NCBI GenBank assembly: GCA_016713175.1 | Contig: JADJPQ010000026.1 | Coordinates: 124,001-188,000, forward strand | Origin: Planctomycetota bacterium | Lineage (GTDB): Bacteria; Planctomycetota; UBA1135; UBA2386 | DNA: 64,000 bases | Reading direction: 5' to 3' | Shown: positions 43,805 through 52,792 of the stretch, one piece after another | Layout of the letters: every line of letters starts with the position of its first letter | How positions within the stretch are numbered: position 1 is the stretch's first letter | Notes under the pieces: generated by a model | What the model saw: the letters and a program-made list of their open reading frames with translations, nothing else | Told to the model about the DNA's origin: nothing | Database searches by the model: none | Made by a program: the position numbers and the translations under genes

Positions 43805-45853
43805 TCAACTCGTGATCGCAGCGACCACGACGCGATTGCCCTGCACCTGGATGACTTTGACGGCGACGCCCTCGTCGAGCATCTCCCCGCGGGTGATCAC
43901 GTCGACGCGACGGCCGTCGACCTTCGCATAACCGGCCGGCCGCAGCGGCGAGACCGTGACGCCCTGGCGATCGAGCAGCGCCCGCAGCGCCGGATCCTCG
44001 CCGGCACCGCTGACCTCGGCGGGCTTGGGCCCTTCAAGCAGGATCGCCTTGCCGAGACGCGTGTTGGGCAGGAGCTTCAGCGCCATCGTGAACACCACGG
44101 GTGCGGCGATCGATTCGACGATCACCATCGTGACGCCGAACGCGAACGACTCGGCGAACGCCATGAACACCGCGCCGATCAGCGCGACACCCGCAAGGAT
44201 CAGCAGCGTGCCGAACGACACCAGCACGACCTCGGCGACCAGCAGCGCCAGGCCGACCACGGCAACCAGCAGCACCAGGCCGACGCTGCCGCGTTCGCCC
44301 TGCCTCGGCGGCACCGCTTCGACGACGATCCGGGTGCCCTGCACCTCGACGACGCGGACTTCGGTGCCGGCCTCGATGAACTCGCCCGCGGTGACGACAT
44401 CGATGCGCTCGCCACCGACCGCCATCGTCCCCGAGGGCCGCAGCACGGTGGCCGCACGGCCGAGCTGGCCCACCGGCACGGTGCCGACCGCGGCGACGGC
44501 CGCGTTCCCGGCCATCGCCGGTTGCGGCGCCGGCGGCCGCAGCAACACGCGATTCAGGAACGGCACCTTCGGCAGCAGCTTCCAGGTCAGGATCGTCGCC
44601 GCGATCACCGACAGGAAGATCAGCGTCAGGTTGGTCAGGTTCTGCAGCAGGATCTCGTCCTCGGACACCGTGTCCGGAATCACGAAGCTCTGCTGCGACA
44701 GGATCAACGCGAACACCAGGCAGAGGAAGCCGACGGCACCGAACACGATCGTGCCCGGCAACAGGAAGATCTCGACCGCCAGCGCCGCCAGCCCGAGGAA
44801 GAACAACAGCACTTCGGCGCCTTCCGCCAGGCCCACGAGGTAGCTGTAGAACAGCGCCAGCGCCAGGAACGCGGTGCCGAGCACGCCCGGCAGGCCGACG
44901 CCAGGAGTCTTGACCTCGACCATCAGCAGCACGAAGCCGAGCACGAGCAGCACCGGCTGGATCAGTTGCAGCCAGCCGACCAGGTTCTCGGACCAGTCGG
45001 CGGTCAGCTCGACGACGTCGTCGCGGGGCACCGTCAGCGCGTCGGCGCAGAACTGGTCGAAGTCCTGGACGATCTCCTTGGCGAGACCGACGTCCACCGA
45101 CTCGGCGGCGCCGAGGACGACCGGGCTCGGCAGCTCCGTCGGCGCCAGCACCGTCGCGCCGCCGCCCTTCAGCGCCAGCAGTTCGGCCTGGGTCAACAAC
45201 CGGTTGGTCTCGATGCCGCCCTCGCGGACGACGGCGCGCGTCAGCTTCAGCGTCGGATCGACCATGCCCTCGCACAGCTTGACCGCGTCGGGCCGCATCT
45301 TGACCTTGCGCTGCTCGAGCCGCTCGCGCAACTCGCCACGGAAGGCGGTCAGGAACTTCCGTTCGCCGTCGTCTTCGGTCAGTTGCCGCAGTTCTTCGAG
45401 CGGCGTCGGCACCGGGACCATCGGGCCGAGCTCGGCTCCCTTCATCACGTACAGGTCGTCGCAGCACAGGGCGACATACAGCGGCCCCGAGTAGCACTTG
45501 CCGCGCACCAGCGCCACCGTCTTGACCCCGGCGGTTTCGGAACGTGCATCGGCGTCACTGCTGTACTGCAGCCGGTCCAGCAGGCTCTGCACCTCGGTCG
45601 CCGAGTAGCCCATGTCACCGGCATCCTCGAACCAGAACACGACCTTGGCGACGCCCTCGGCCTGGGCCAGACGCAGCGCCCGGTGGCAACGGGCGATCTC
45701 CGGCGTGCCGAGCGCCCCGGTGATCCTGACGATCAGCGCTTGTGGCGTGCGCGGGCCTGCGCCGGAGGGGGCCTGGATCGGGCGCAGTCCGCCGCCACAG
45801 GCCACTGCCACGAGCAGCATCCCCAGACAGAGCAGTAGGTCGCGCGTTCTCAC
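43805..45853 (-). CDS. NfeD family membrane protein (ClpP-like domain plus two OB domains)
   Basis: 682 aa from a GTG at 45853. The N-terminus is a lipoprotein-like signal (LLLCLGMLLVAVACGGG). Residues about 35-260 form a ClpP/SppA-like domain (QALIVRITGALGTPEIARCH, VALVRGKCYSGPLYVALCCD, with Ser in YSG at the usual nucleophile place). Several membrane helices follow (VLLVLGFVLLMVEVKTPGVG, AALAVEIFLLPGTIVFGAVG, and a later block VLLVAVVGLALLVAEVVLVS). Two NfeD OB-type domains are visible (SGTMAVGGERIDVVTAGEFI with EVQGTRIVVE; AGYAKVDGRRVDVITRGEML with VQGNRVVVAAI). Two OB domains and an internal membrane block make it longer than the usual ~440-aa long NfeD. It is the operon head for floA. 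Confidence 0.92.
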   Translation of the reverse strand: MRTRDLLLCLGMLLVAVACGGGLRPIQAPSGAGPRTPQALIVRITGALGTPEIARCHRALRLAQAEGVAKVVFWFEDAGDMGYSATEVQSLLDRLQYSSDADARSETAGVKTVALVRGKCYSGPLYVALCCDDLYVMKGAELGPMVPVPTPLEELRQLTEDDGERKFLTAFRGELRERLEQRKVKMRPDAVKLCEGMVDPTLKLTRAVVREGGIETNRLLTQAELLALKGGGATVLAPTELPSPVVLGAAESVDVGLAKEIVQDFDQFCADALTVPRDDVVELTADWSENLVGWLQLIQPVLLVLGFVLLMVEVKTPGVGLPGVLGTAFLALALFYSYLVGLAEGAEVLLFFLGLAALAVEIFLLPGTIVFGAVGFLCLVFALILSQQSFVIPDTVSEDEILLQNLTNLTLIFLSVIAATILTWKLLPKVPFLNRVLLRPPAPQPAMAGNAAVAAVGTVPVGQLGRAATVLRPSGTMAVGGERIDVVTAGEFIEAGTEVRVVEVQGTRIVVEAVPPRQGERGSVGLVLLVAVVGLALLVAEVVLVSFGTLLILAGVALIGAVFMAFAESFAFGVTMVIVESIAAPVVFTMALKLLPNTRLGKAILLEGPKPAEVSGAGEDPALRALLDRQGVTVSPLRPAGYAKVDGRRVDVITRGEMLDEGVAVKVIQVQGNRVVVAAITS

Positions 45854-45945
45854 GAAGGGACACTTCTAGCACAGCCTCGACGGCTTTTCCCACGGCTTCA
45901 GGGCGGTCGCCACCGACCAGTTCGCGGTCGAGCCGCGGCGCTCGC

Positions 45946-46899
45946 ATGGCCGATACAGTTCCAGTGACCGAGCCGCCGCGACCCACCGCGCCCGAACGCA
46001 CGCAGTTGCGTGCCGCATTGGCGGCATTGCACCATGCCGGCGCGGCCGTTCGGCTGCACCCGGCGGGCCATCGTGTGCGGCAGGACGCCCTGCGGCAGTT
46101 CGCCAGCCGGATGCTGGCTGCCGCGGCTGCCGGTCCGCTGAACCTGGATCTGATCGGCAGTCAGGTGGTCGTCGATGGCGACCCGGTCTGGGCGGACGGC
46201 GACCAGGACGGCATCCTCGCCCGCTTGACGCGGATCGGCATCGGCCGGCTCACGGTGGCCCCCGGCGTCACCGCCAAGGCGTTGATCGCATTCGCCGAAC
46301 TGCTGGCCCAGGATCCGCCGCGAGCGGCCCCGGACGACGATCTGGTCAGCCGCTGGCAGCAACTGCAGCTCGACGGCATCGACTTGCGCGCGGCCGTCGG
46401 GCCAGCCCCGGCCCAGGTCACCGCGACGCCAAGCCCTTGGGCCGCGTTGCCACCGGCTGGCCGCGCCGCCCTGGACCTGGAACCGGCGGTCGCGCACGAA
46501 CTGGCCGCCAATCTGCCGGTGGTCGCCGCCCGTTGGCTGCTCGCGGATCTGGAAGCCGCCCCGGTCGACGGCGCCCTGGTCACCGCGCGCCTGACCCCAC
46601 TGGTGGCGGCCCTGCTCGCTCGCCGGGAGGTCTCGGGCTGCGCCTGGCTGGTGGATGCCGTGCAGCAGCACCCGGCCATCGCCCCGGAGACGGCACTGGC
46701 AGTACGCGGTCGCGTGCAGACGGCGTTCGCCGGGCCATGGCTTGCCGAACTGCTCGCCGACGGCAGCGTGGATGCCACGGCACTGCTGGCGCTGGCGATG
46801 CAACTCGGCGAGGCCTCGGTCCAGGGGCTGATCGCGACCGCCGAACGCGTGGGCCGACCGTTGCCCGCCTGGCTGCTCGACATGATTCCGAAGGGCTGA
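45946..46899 (+). CDS. hypothetical helical protein
   Basis: 317 aa from the ATG at 45946, divergent from the NfeD gene. It is Ala/Leu-rich and almost wholly helical, with no signal peptide or membrane segment. Segments such as LTQRAALAALHHAGAAVRL-like, ARLTRIGIGRLTVAPGVTAK and VVAARWLLADLEAAPVDGAL have the spacing of HEAT-like repeats. The tail GEASVQGLIATAERVGRPLP is similar. I do not recognise a family. The first 130 residues (hydrophobic strands LNLDLIGSQVVVDGDPVW) may form a separate small domain. Confidence 0.6.
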   Translation: MADTVPVTEPPRPTAPERTQLRAALAALHHAGAAVRLHPAGHRVRQDALRQFASRMLAAAAAGPLNLDLIGSQVVVDGDPVWADGDQDGILARLTRIGIGRLTVAPGVTAKALIAFAELLAQDPPRAAPDDDLVSRWQQLQLDGIDLRAAVGPAPAQVTATPSPWAALPPAGRAALDLEPAVAHELAANLPVVAARWLLADLEAAPVDGALVTARLTPLVAALLARREVSGCAWLVDAVQQHPAIAPETALAVRGRVQTAFAGPWLAELLADGSVDATALLALAMQLGEASVQGLIATAERVGRPLPAWLLDMIPKG

Positions 46900-47021
46900 C
46901 CGCGGTCGGCCGCATCGGGGCGCCGCAGCGGCGACGCCGCTGCCACGGTTCTCGGCTCCGCTGCTTGCTCGCACCGGCCGGTCGCAGACAATCCTGGGTC
47001 CCCTCCTTCGTAGCTGCCCGC

Positions 47022-47726
47022 ATGACCCAGACCGAACCCGCCACCCCTCCCGCCGTCGACCTGCGCACGCCCGAGAGCGTGATCATCCGACCCTGGCCGA
47101 AGGTCGTGTTCCTCTACCCGACGTTCCTGTTCGCGACGGTGTTCTTCCTGCTGCGCTGGCTCGACTGGGTGTCGCCCACCACGCTCGGCAACGTGTTCAT
47201 GGCCGTCCTGCTCGGCAACCTGCTGGTGTTCTCGTTCGACTTCTCGCGCATCAAGTCGATCACCATCGTCATCGGCATCATCGCCGCGGCGCTGTTGATC
47301 CTGTGGGTCGACACCAAGTGGGACCTCACCGGTTTCCTGGGCAGCGCGCTGCGCGCCATCGACATCCAGATGAACGCGCAGTTCTACGGCTTCTTCAGCA
47401 TCGGCCTTGGCCTGATCTTCCTGCTGATCTTCGTCAACTCGCGCTTCCACTACTACGAGGTCAACGCCCGCGAGATCCTGCACCACCACGGCTACCTCGG
47501 CGACATCACCCGGTGGTCGACCGAAGGCCTGGAGATGAACAAGCGGATCGAGGACGTCGTCGAGTATGCGTTGCTGCGGTCCGGCCGGCTGATCTTCATG
47601 CCGGCGAGTTCGAAGCAGGCGATCGTGATGGACAACGTCGCCAACGTCAACCGCATCGAAGAACGGGTGAACGACCTGCTGTCGGTCGTCGCCGTGCGCG
47701 TCAACCAGCGGCCAGGCCCGGGCTAG
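47022..47726 (+). CDS. four-helix membrane protein of unknown function
   Basis: 234 aa from the ATG at 47022. Four membrane helices are clear: VVFLYPTFLFATVFFLLRWL, LGNVFMAVLLGNLLVFSFDF, ITIVIGIIAAALLILWV and QFYGFFSIGLGLIFLLIFVN. The C-terminal cytosolic part (YYEVNAREILHHHGYLGDIT, RRIEDVVEYALLRSG-like, LSVVAVRVNQ) has the strand pattern of a bacterial PH-like fold. No named family recognised. It ends 8 bases before the nucleotide-sugar fusion gene but looks unrelated to it. Confidence 0.75.
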   Translation: MTQTEPATPPAVDLRTPESVIIRPWPKVVFLYPTFLFATVFFLLRWLDWVSPTTLGNVFMAVLLGNLLVFSFDFSRIKSITIVIGIIAAALLILWVDTKWDLTGFLGSALRAIDIQMNAQFYGFFSIGLGLIFLLIFVNSRFHYYEVNAREILHHHGYLGDITRWSTEGLEMNKRIEDVVEYALLRSGRLIFMPASSKQAIVMDNVANVNRIEERVNDLLSVVAVRVNQRPGPG

Positions 47727-47734
47727 AGCTCGAC

Positions 47735-49915
47735 GTGGCGACGCTCCTGTTCGTCGTCGGCGGCTGCGCCGACGCCCTGTCGGTCGCGCCGCTGGTGCAC
47801 GCAGCCAGCGCCGCCGGACATCGCGCCCGCCTCGTCCACCTCGGCGATGCCGCCGCGATCGAAGCCGCCCGAGCCTTCGGCCTGCCGGCTCCGGCGATCG
47901 CGCTCGGCCTGGCGGCCAGTCGCTCGCTCGCGGCCACGGCGGCGACCCGGTTGCTGGCGCTGGCCGAACTGCACACGGTCGATCTGGTGCTGGCCTGTGG
48001 GCACGGCGCCGGCGCGGTCGCTGCGATGCAGTTCGCCGATGCGCTCGAGCTGCCGCGGGTCCAGCTCGACGCCGGTGTGCGCGACCACGGCGACACCGCC
48101 GCCGAACGCCGCCGCAAGATGCTCGACGCCGGCGCTTCGCTGCGTCTGTGCGGCCACGAACTGCAGCGGCTCGAACTGCTGCGCGAACGGCACGACTTCG
48201 GCTCGATTGCGGTGATCGGCAGCCTCGCGCATGCCGGCGCACTCGCGGTCACCGGCGCCAGCGCCGCGACGACATCCTGCGTCGGCCTCGCGCTCGAACA
48301 CCCTGCCGCGAACGCGGCGTTGCGGCAGACGATCCACGACTGCCTCGCGCCTCCTGGCCTGCCGATCCAGGACCTCGGACCGGCCGCCCTCGAGCCGCTC
48401 GCGGCCCTGCGGCAGGCCCGCCTGCTGCTGACCGACAGCCACGGCTGGCAGGAACTCGCCGCGGCGTTCGCGATTCCGTGCGTGACGATCGGCGACCGCA
48501 CCGGCAAGCCGGAGACCGTCGAGTGCGGCGGCAACCGGTTGACGTCCGCTCGCCGGGAGGAGCTGGCCCAGGCCATCGACCTGGCGCTGGCGGCACCGGC
48601 CGTCCGTTCGCCATACGCCCTGGATGCCCCCGCCGCGGCGCTCGCCGCGATCGCCGCGTTCCTGGCACCGCGCACCGCGCCGGCCGCGCCGGCCGCGACG
48701 ACGACCGCGTTGCCCGGCGATGGCGACTGGACCGGCCGCCTGCTCGGCGCCGCCGAACTCGAACGCGTCGGTCGCGCCATCCGCAGCGGCACACTGAACT
48801 CCACCAAAGGCACGTTCGTCACCCGCTTCGAACAGGACTTCGCGGCCCGGATGGGCCGAAAGCACGCGATCGCATGCGCCAGTGGCTCGGCGGCCGTGCA
48901 CGTCGCGATCGCCGCGCTGCGGCTGCAGGCCGGCGATGAAGTCATCACCACGCCGATCACCGACATGGGCGCACTGACGCCGATCCTCTACGAGGGCGGT
49001 GTGCCGGTGTTCGCCGACGTCGATCCGGTGACGCTGAACGTCACGGTCGACACGTTGCGCCGGCAGCGGACCGCGCGCACACGCGCCATCGTCGTGACCC
49101 ATCTGTTCGGTCGCTGCTGCGACATGGCGCCGATCACCGGCTGGGCGAACGAACACGGTCTGCGCGTCATCGAAGACTGTGCCCAGTCGTTCCTGGCCGA
49201 GGACCGCGGCCGCATCGCGGGCACGCAGAGCCACCTGGCGACGTTCTCGCTGCAGCAGGGCAAGCACATGACCACCGGCGAGGGCGGCGTGGTCACCACC
49301 GACGACCCGCAGCTCGCGCGCGCCGTGTTCCTCGCCGTCAACAAGGCCTGGGGCTACGGCGATCGCGATCCGGATCACTACTTCCCGGCGTTGAACTACC
49401 GACTGACCGAACTGCAGGGCGCGGTGGCGTTGGCGCAACTCGACAAACTGGCGTGGGTCGTCCAGCGGCGCGGCGATGTCGCCACCGCCTTGACCCGCCG
49501 CCTGGCCGCGATCCCCGGACTGCAGCTGCCGGAGGACCCGGTCGGCGGTCGCCACACGTACTGGAAGTACGCGTTCCTGGTCGATCCCGACGTGATCCAC
49601 GGCGGTGCCCTCGAACTCGGCAAGCGGATGCGCGCGCGGGGCGTCGCCTGTGTGCCGCGTTACATCCAGAAGCCGGCCTTCGAGTGCCGGCTGTTCCAAC
49701 TGTGGCGGCAGTCGCCGGTGAGCGCGTTGCCGCTGTCCTGCAACGACCGCGGCCGGACCGATGGTCCATTGTTCCAGCGCGCCGACTATCCAGGGGCGGT
49801 GCGGGCCCTGGAGCGCGTCGTCGTGCTGCCGATCAACGAACTGTGGCAGCAGCAACACCTCGATCAGGTCGCCTCGGTGATCGAGCAGGAAGCGCGGGTG
49901 CTGGCCCATGCCTGA
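47735..49915 (+). CDS. fusion of a WecB-like epimerase-fold domain and a DegT/DnrJ aminotransferase
   Basis: 726 aa from a GTG at 47735. Residues about 1-310 follow the UDP-GlcNAc 2-epimerase (WecB/WbpI) fold: VVGGCADALSVAPLVHAASA, VDLVLACGHGAGAVAAMQFA, VQLDAGVRDHGDT, LLTDSHGWQELAAAFAIPCV and DRTGKPETVECGGNRL. Catalytic signatures are altered: GTRPE reads GGCAD and EAGLR reads DAGVR. Residues about 340-726 are a DegT/DnrJ/EryC1/StrS PLP enzyme: RKHAIACASGSAAVHVAIAA, VIEDCAQSFLAEDRG, FSLQQGKHMTTGEGG (PLP Lys) and FPALNYRLTELQGAVALAQL. With the next two genes it matches WbpI/E, WbpB and WbpD of diacetamido-uronate synthesis. The domain order is firm, the substrate inferred. Confidence 0.88.
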   Translation: MATLLFVVGGCADALSVAPLVHAASAAGHRARLVHLGDAAAIEAARAFGLPAPAIALGLAASRSLAATAATRLLALAELHTVDLVLACGHGAGAVAAMQFADALELPRVQLDAGVRDHGDTAAERRRKMLDAGASLRLCGHELQRLELLRERHDFGSIAVIGSLAHAGALAVTGASAATTSCVGLALEHPAANAALRQTIHDCLAPPGLPIQDLGPAALEPLAALRQARLLLTDSHGWQELAAAFAIPCVTIGDRTGKPETVECGGNRLTSARREELAQAIDLALAAPAVRSPYALDAPAAALAAIAAFLAPRTAPAAPAATTTALPGDGDWTGRLLGAAELERVGRAIRSGTLNSTKGTFVTRFEQDFAARMGRKHAIACASGSAAVHVAIAALRLQAGDEVITTPITDMGALTPILYEGGVPVFADVDPVTLNVTVDTLRRQRTARTRAIVVTHLFGRCCDMAPITGWANEHGLRVIEDCAQSFLAEDRGRIAGTQSHLATFSLQQGKHMTTGEGGVVTTDDPQLARAVFLAVNKAWGYGDRDPDHYFPALNYRLTELQGAVALAQLDKLAWVVQRRGDVATALTRRLAAIPGLQLPEDPVGGRHTYWKYAFLVDPDVIHGGALELGKRMRARGVACVPRYIQKPAFECRLFQLWRQSPVSALPLSCNDRGRTDGPLFQRADYPGAVRALERVVVLPINELWQQQHLDQVASVIEQEARVLAHA

Positions 49916-50900
49916 GCCGCGCCCGCTGGCGATCGTCGGCTGCGGCGGCATTGCCCAGGCGTATCTGCAGGCACTCGGCGACAGCCCGTTCCGTGTCATC
50001 GCCGCCGTCGACCCGGACCCGGCGCGCCTTCAGGCGCTGGCGACGCGTCCGGGACTCGCCCGCCACGCCTCGCTCCAGGAGCTGCTCGCTGCCCGGCAAC
50101 AGGGGGCCCGCCTCGACGCGGCGTTGGTGCTGACGCCCCCCGACACGCACGAAGCGATCAGCACCGCCCTGCTGCGGGCCGGCGTGCACGTGCTGTGCGA
50201 GAAACCGCTGGCGCCGTCCCCCGCCGCGGCCGAACGGATGGTCGAGGCCGCTGCCACCGCCGGTCGCGTGCTGATGATGGGCAGCAAGTTCCGCTACACC
50301 CAGGACATCGTCCGCGCCCGGCGGTTGCTCGACGAACGCATCGTCGGCGACGTGCTGCTGTTCGAGAACGTGTTCTGCTCGCACGTCGACATGACCGGCC
50401 GCTGGAACAGCAACCCGGCGATCGCCGGCGGCGGCGTGCTGATCGACAACGGCTGCCATTCGGTCGATCTCGCGCGCTACCTGCTCGGCCCGATCGCGCG
50501 CGTGCAGGCCTGGTTTCCCCGCCGCGTGCAGCCCTTGCCGGTCGAGGACACCGCGCGCTTGATGTTCGAATCGCAGCAGGGCGCCATGGGCACGATCGAC
50601 CTGTCGTGGAGCCTGCACAAGGAAGTCACGTCGTATGTCCGGGTCTACGGCTCGCGCGGCACGCTCGAGGTCGGCTGGAAGCAATCGCGCTGGAAGCGCC
50701 AGGGTGAACGCGACTGGACGGGGTTCGGTCACGGTTACGACAAGGTCGCCGCGTTCGCGGCGCAGCTGGCCGACTTCGCCCGCGCGATCGGCGGCGGCGG
50801 CAGCGAGATCACCACGGCCGATGCGCTGGCGTCGGTGCAGGTGATCGACCTCGCCTACCGTTCGGCGGCCGGTCAACACTGGCTGGAACTGGACCAATGA
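49908..50900 (+). CDS. Gfo/Idh/MocA family NAD(P)-dependent sugar dehydrogenase
   Basis: 330 aa, overlapping the fusion gene by 8 bases. Rossmann motif VGCGGIAQAYLQAL at the N-terminus, the ALVLTPPDTHEAISTALLRA strand-helix and the catalytic LCEKPLAPSPAAAE with the family Lys. The C-terminal domain contains GGGVLIDNGCHSVDLARYLL with the usual Asp/His pair. In the proposed pathway it would oxidise the 3-hydroxyl of a UDP-sugar (WbpB-like) before transamination. It overlaps the acetyltransferase gene by 4 bases. Confidence 0.93.
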   Translation: MPEPRPLAIVGCGGIAQAYLQALGDSPFRVIAAVDPDPARLQALATRPGLARHASLQELLAARQQGARLDAALVLTPPDTHEAISTALLRAGVHVLCEKPLAPSPAAAERMVEAAATAGRVLMMGSKFRYTQDIVRARRLLDERIVGDVLLFENVFCSHVDMTGRWNSNPAIAGGGVLIDNGCHSVDLARYLLGPIARVQAWFPRRVQPLPVEDTARLMFESQQGAMGTIDLSWSLHKEVTSYVRVYGSRGTLEVGWKQSRWKRQGERDWTGFGHGYDKVAAFAAQLADFARAIGGGGSEITTADALASVQVIDLAYRSAAGQHWLELDQ

Positions 50901-51523
50901 CCGCGCCGCGGATCGATCCCACCGCACTGATCGAAGCGGACGTCGCCATCGGCGCCGGCACCTCGGTCTGGGACCACGTCCACATCCGCCGCGGCGCCAG
51001 CCTCGGCGTCGACTGCATCGTCGGCGAGAAGACCTACATCGCCTACGGCGTCCGCATCGGCAACCGCTGCAAGCTGAACGCGTGCGTCTACGTCTGCGCC
51101 GAAGTCGTGATCGAGGACGGCGTGATGATCGCGGCCCACACCGTGTTCACCAACGACCGCTTCCCGCGGGCCTGCGACCCGGACCTGACTTCGCTGCTGA
51201 CCAGCGCCCCGACCGACGCGACGCTGACGACCACGGTGCGTCGCGGCGCGACGATCGGCGCCAACTGCACGATCGGTCCCGGCCTCGAGCTCGGCGAGTT
51301 CTGCATGATCGGCATGGGCAGCGTGGTGACCCGCAGCGTGCCGCCGCACGCGCTGGTGCTCGGCAATCCGGCGCGCCTGTGCGGCATCGTCTGCCGCTGC
51401 GGCGAACCGGTCTGGCGCGGCGATGCGGCGACCGCGCCACCCGCCGGCAGCCGGTTGCCGTGCCGCCACTGTCAGCGCGAAGTCACCTGGTCGGGGCTTC
51501 CGCCGGCAGCTCCAGCGCACTGA
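50897..51523 (+). CDS. left-handed beta-helix N-acetyltransferase (WbpD-like) with C-terminal zinc ribbon
   Basis: 208 aa. Hexapeptide repeats run from residue 8 to about 160: IEADVAIGAGTSVWDHVHIR, GVDCIVGEKTYIAYGVRIGN, ANCTIGPGLELGEFCMIGMG and SVPPHALVLGNPARLCGI. This is the fold of WbpD/WlbB sugar 3-N-acetyltransferases. The last 45 residues add Cys pairs (CRCGEPVW and PCRHCQ) that look like a small zinc ribbon, found in some WbpD-like proteins. It would acetylate the amine made by the DegT domain. It is the last plus-strand gene of the cluster. Confidence 0.9.
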   Translation: MTAPRIDPTALIEADVAIGAGTSVWDHVHIRRGASLGVDCIVGEKTYIAYGVRIGNRCKLNACVYVCAEVVIEDGVMIAAHTVFTNDRFPRACDPDLTSLLTSAPTDATLTTTVRRGATIGANCTIGPGLELGEFCMIGMGSVVTRSVPPHALVLGNPARLCGIVCRCGEPVWRGDAATAPPAGSRLPCRHCQREVTWSGLPPAAPAH

Positions 51524-51567
51524 CCGCCAGCCGGAAGCCGAACCACGACAGCGCCGCGGCGATCGCG

Positions 51568-52722
51568 CTACAGGAACCAGTCGGCGCGTTCGGCGGCCGG
51601 CGCATCCGCCGGCAACGGCGTGCTGCTGGCGATCAGACCCTCGAGCCACCAGTTGGTGCCGTGGTACAGGCAGGTCACCTGCGCGCACTCGGTGCTGGCG
51701 TCGAACGCGCCCAGGATCCGCTGGGTCGCCGCCATCGCGAAGCCTGGCTGCTGCCACAGCGCCGCCTCGCCGACGCGCGCCTTGGCGACGCCGCGATGGG
51801 CCGGGCAGTTGAAGGTGCCGAGCGGGGTCACCACCTGCCGCAGCATCTGCATGTGGCACTGCCGCGGCTGCCGGGTGAACGCCTGCCAGGTGCCGGCCAG
51901 CAGTTGCCGCAGGTTGGTGCTCTCGAGCACGGCAAACCCTGCCGGCGCCCGGGCCCGCGCGCGCGCGACCGCCGCTCGGATCCGTTCGACGATCTGCTGC
52001 AGTTCGGCCGCGACCTTGTGCGGATCCATCACCTCGGCGCCGTCGGGCTGCCGTTCGAGGAATGGCTTGAACGAGATGTAGTCGAAGCCGGCGCGCCACG
52101 CGCGTTCGGCCGCAGCCTCGATCTCGTGGATGTTCTCGATCACGCGCACGTCGCCGCGCGAACCGCCGTGCCAGGTGATCACGAACGAGAAGCCGATCTC
52201 GAACGCCGGATTGACTGCCTTGATGCGCGGGATCCAGCCGCAGATCTCGTCGAGCGTCAGCGACTGGCTCGACGGTTTGTGCATCTGCCGGAACACCTCG
52301 TTGCTGCCCGCATCCAGGGACAGCCGGACCCAGTCACCACGCTGCAGGTACGGCGCCGCCTGCAGGATCCGATCGTTGCGGGAGCCGTTGCTGACCACCG
52401 CGGTCTGCAGGCCGAGTTCCTTGACGAAGCGGACGAACTCGGCAAAGCCCGGATACAGCGTCGGCTCACCGCCGCCGATCAGGATCACCGAACGCAGCCC
52501 GCGCAGCGCCATCGCCCGGATGCTGGCGCGCAGCCGTTCGTCTTCGTGCCGGACCTTGCTGTTGAGGATCTCCCAGTCGATGCAGTGATCGCACGCGTAG
52601 TTGCATGCCGTCGTCAGGTCCAGATTGATCGACAACGGCGCCAATGCCGGCAGTTCTGGTTCGGGCTGCCCTGCGGCCGCTGCTGCCCGGCTGGCGCGCT
52701 GCCAGCGCACGTAGTCGACCAC
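51568..52722 (-). CDS. radical SAM protein (SPASM-like) at a nucleotide-sugar locus
   Basis: 384 aa if started at the GTG at 52722. The radical SAM motif is CNYACDHC (Cys 40, 44, 47 from this start), followed by SVILIGGGEPTLYPGFAEFV and the TAVVSNGSRND, VRLSLDAG strands. The C-terminus has further Cys residues (QCHMQMLRQ, GTFNCPAHRG, ECAQVTCLYH) suggesting auxiliary-cluster binding. The start is uncertain: the 22 codons before 52722 (KLQQPALWPYV and so on) look coding, yet no ATG, GTG or TTG is available before the stop of the upstream gene at 52793. Related proteins in glycan clusters exist, but the reaction is unknown. It is convergent with the acetyltransferase. Confidence 0.82.
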   Translation of the reverse strand: MVDYVRWQRASRAAAAAGQPEPELPALAPLSINLDLTTACNYACDHCIDWEILNSKVRHEDERLRASIRAMALRGLRSVILIGGGEPTLYPGFAEFVRFVKELGLQTAVVSNGSRNDRILQAAPYLQRGDWVRLSLDAGSNEVFRQMHKPSSQSLTLDEICGWIPRIKAVNPAFEIGFSFVITWHGGSRGDVRVIENIHEIEAAAERAWRAGFDYISFKPFLERQPDGAEVMDPHKVAAELQQIVERIRAAVARARARAPAGFAVLESTNLRQLLAGTWQAFTRQPRQCHMQMLRQVVTPLGTFNCPAHRGVAKARVGEAALWQQPGFAMAATQRILGAFDASTECAQVTCLYHGTNWWLEGLIASSTPLPADAPAAERADWFL

Positions 52723-52792
52723 GTACGGCCACAGCGCCGGCTGCTGCAGCTTGGCGGCAAAGTCGTGCTTCTGCTCGACCGCCGGTGAGCCT

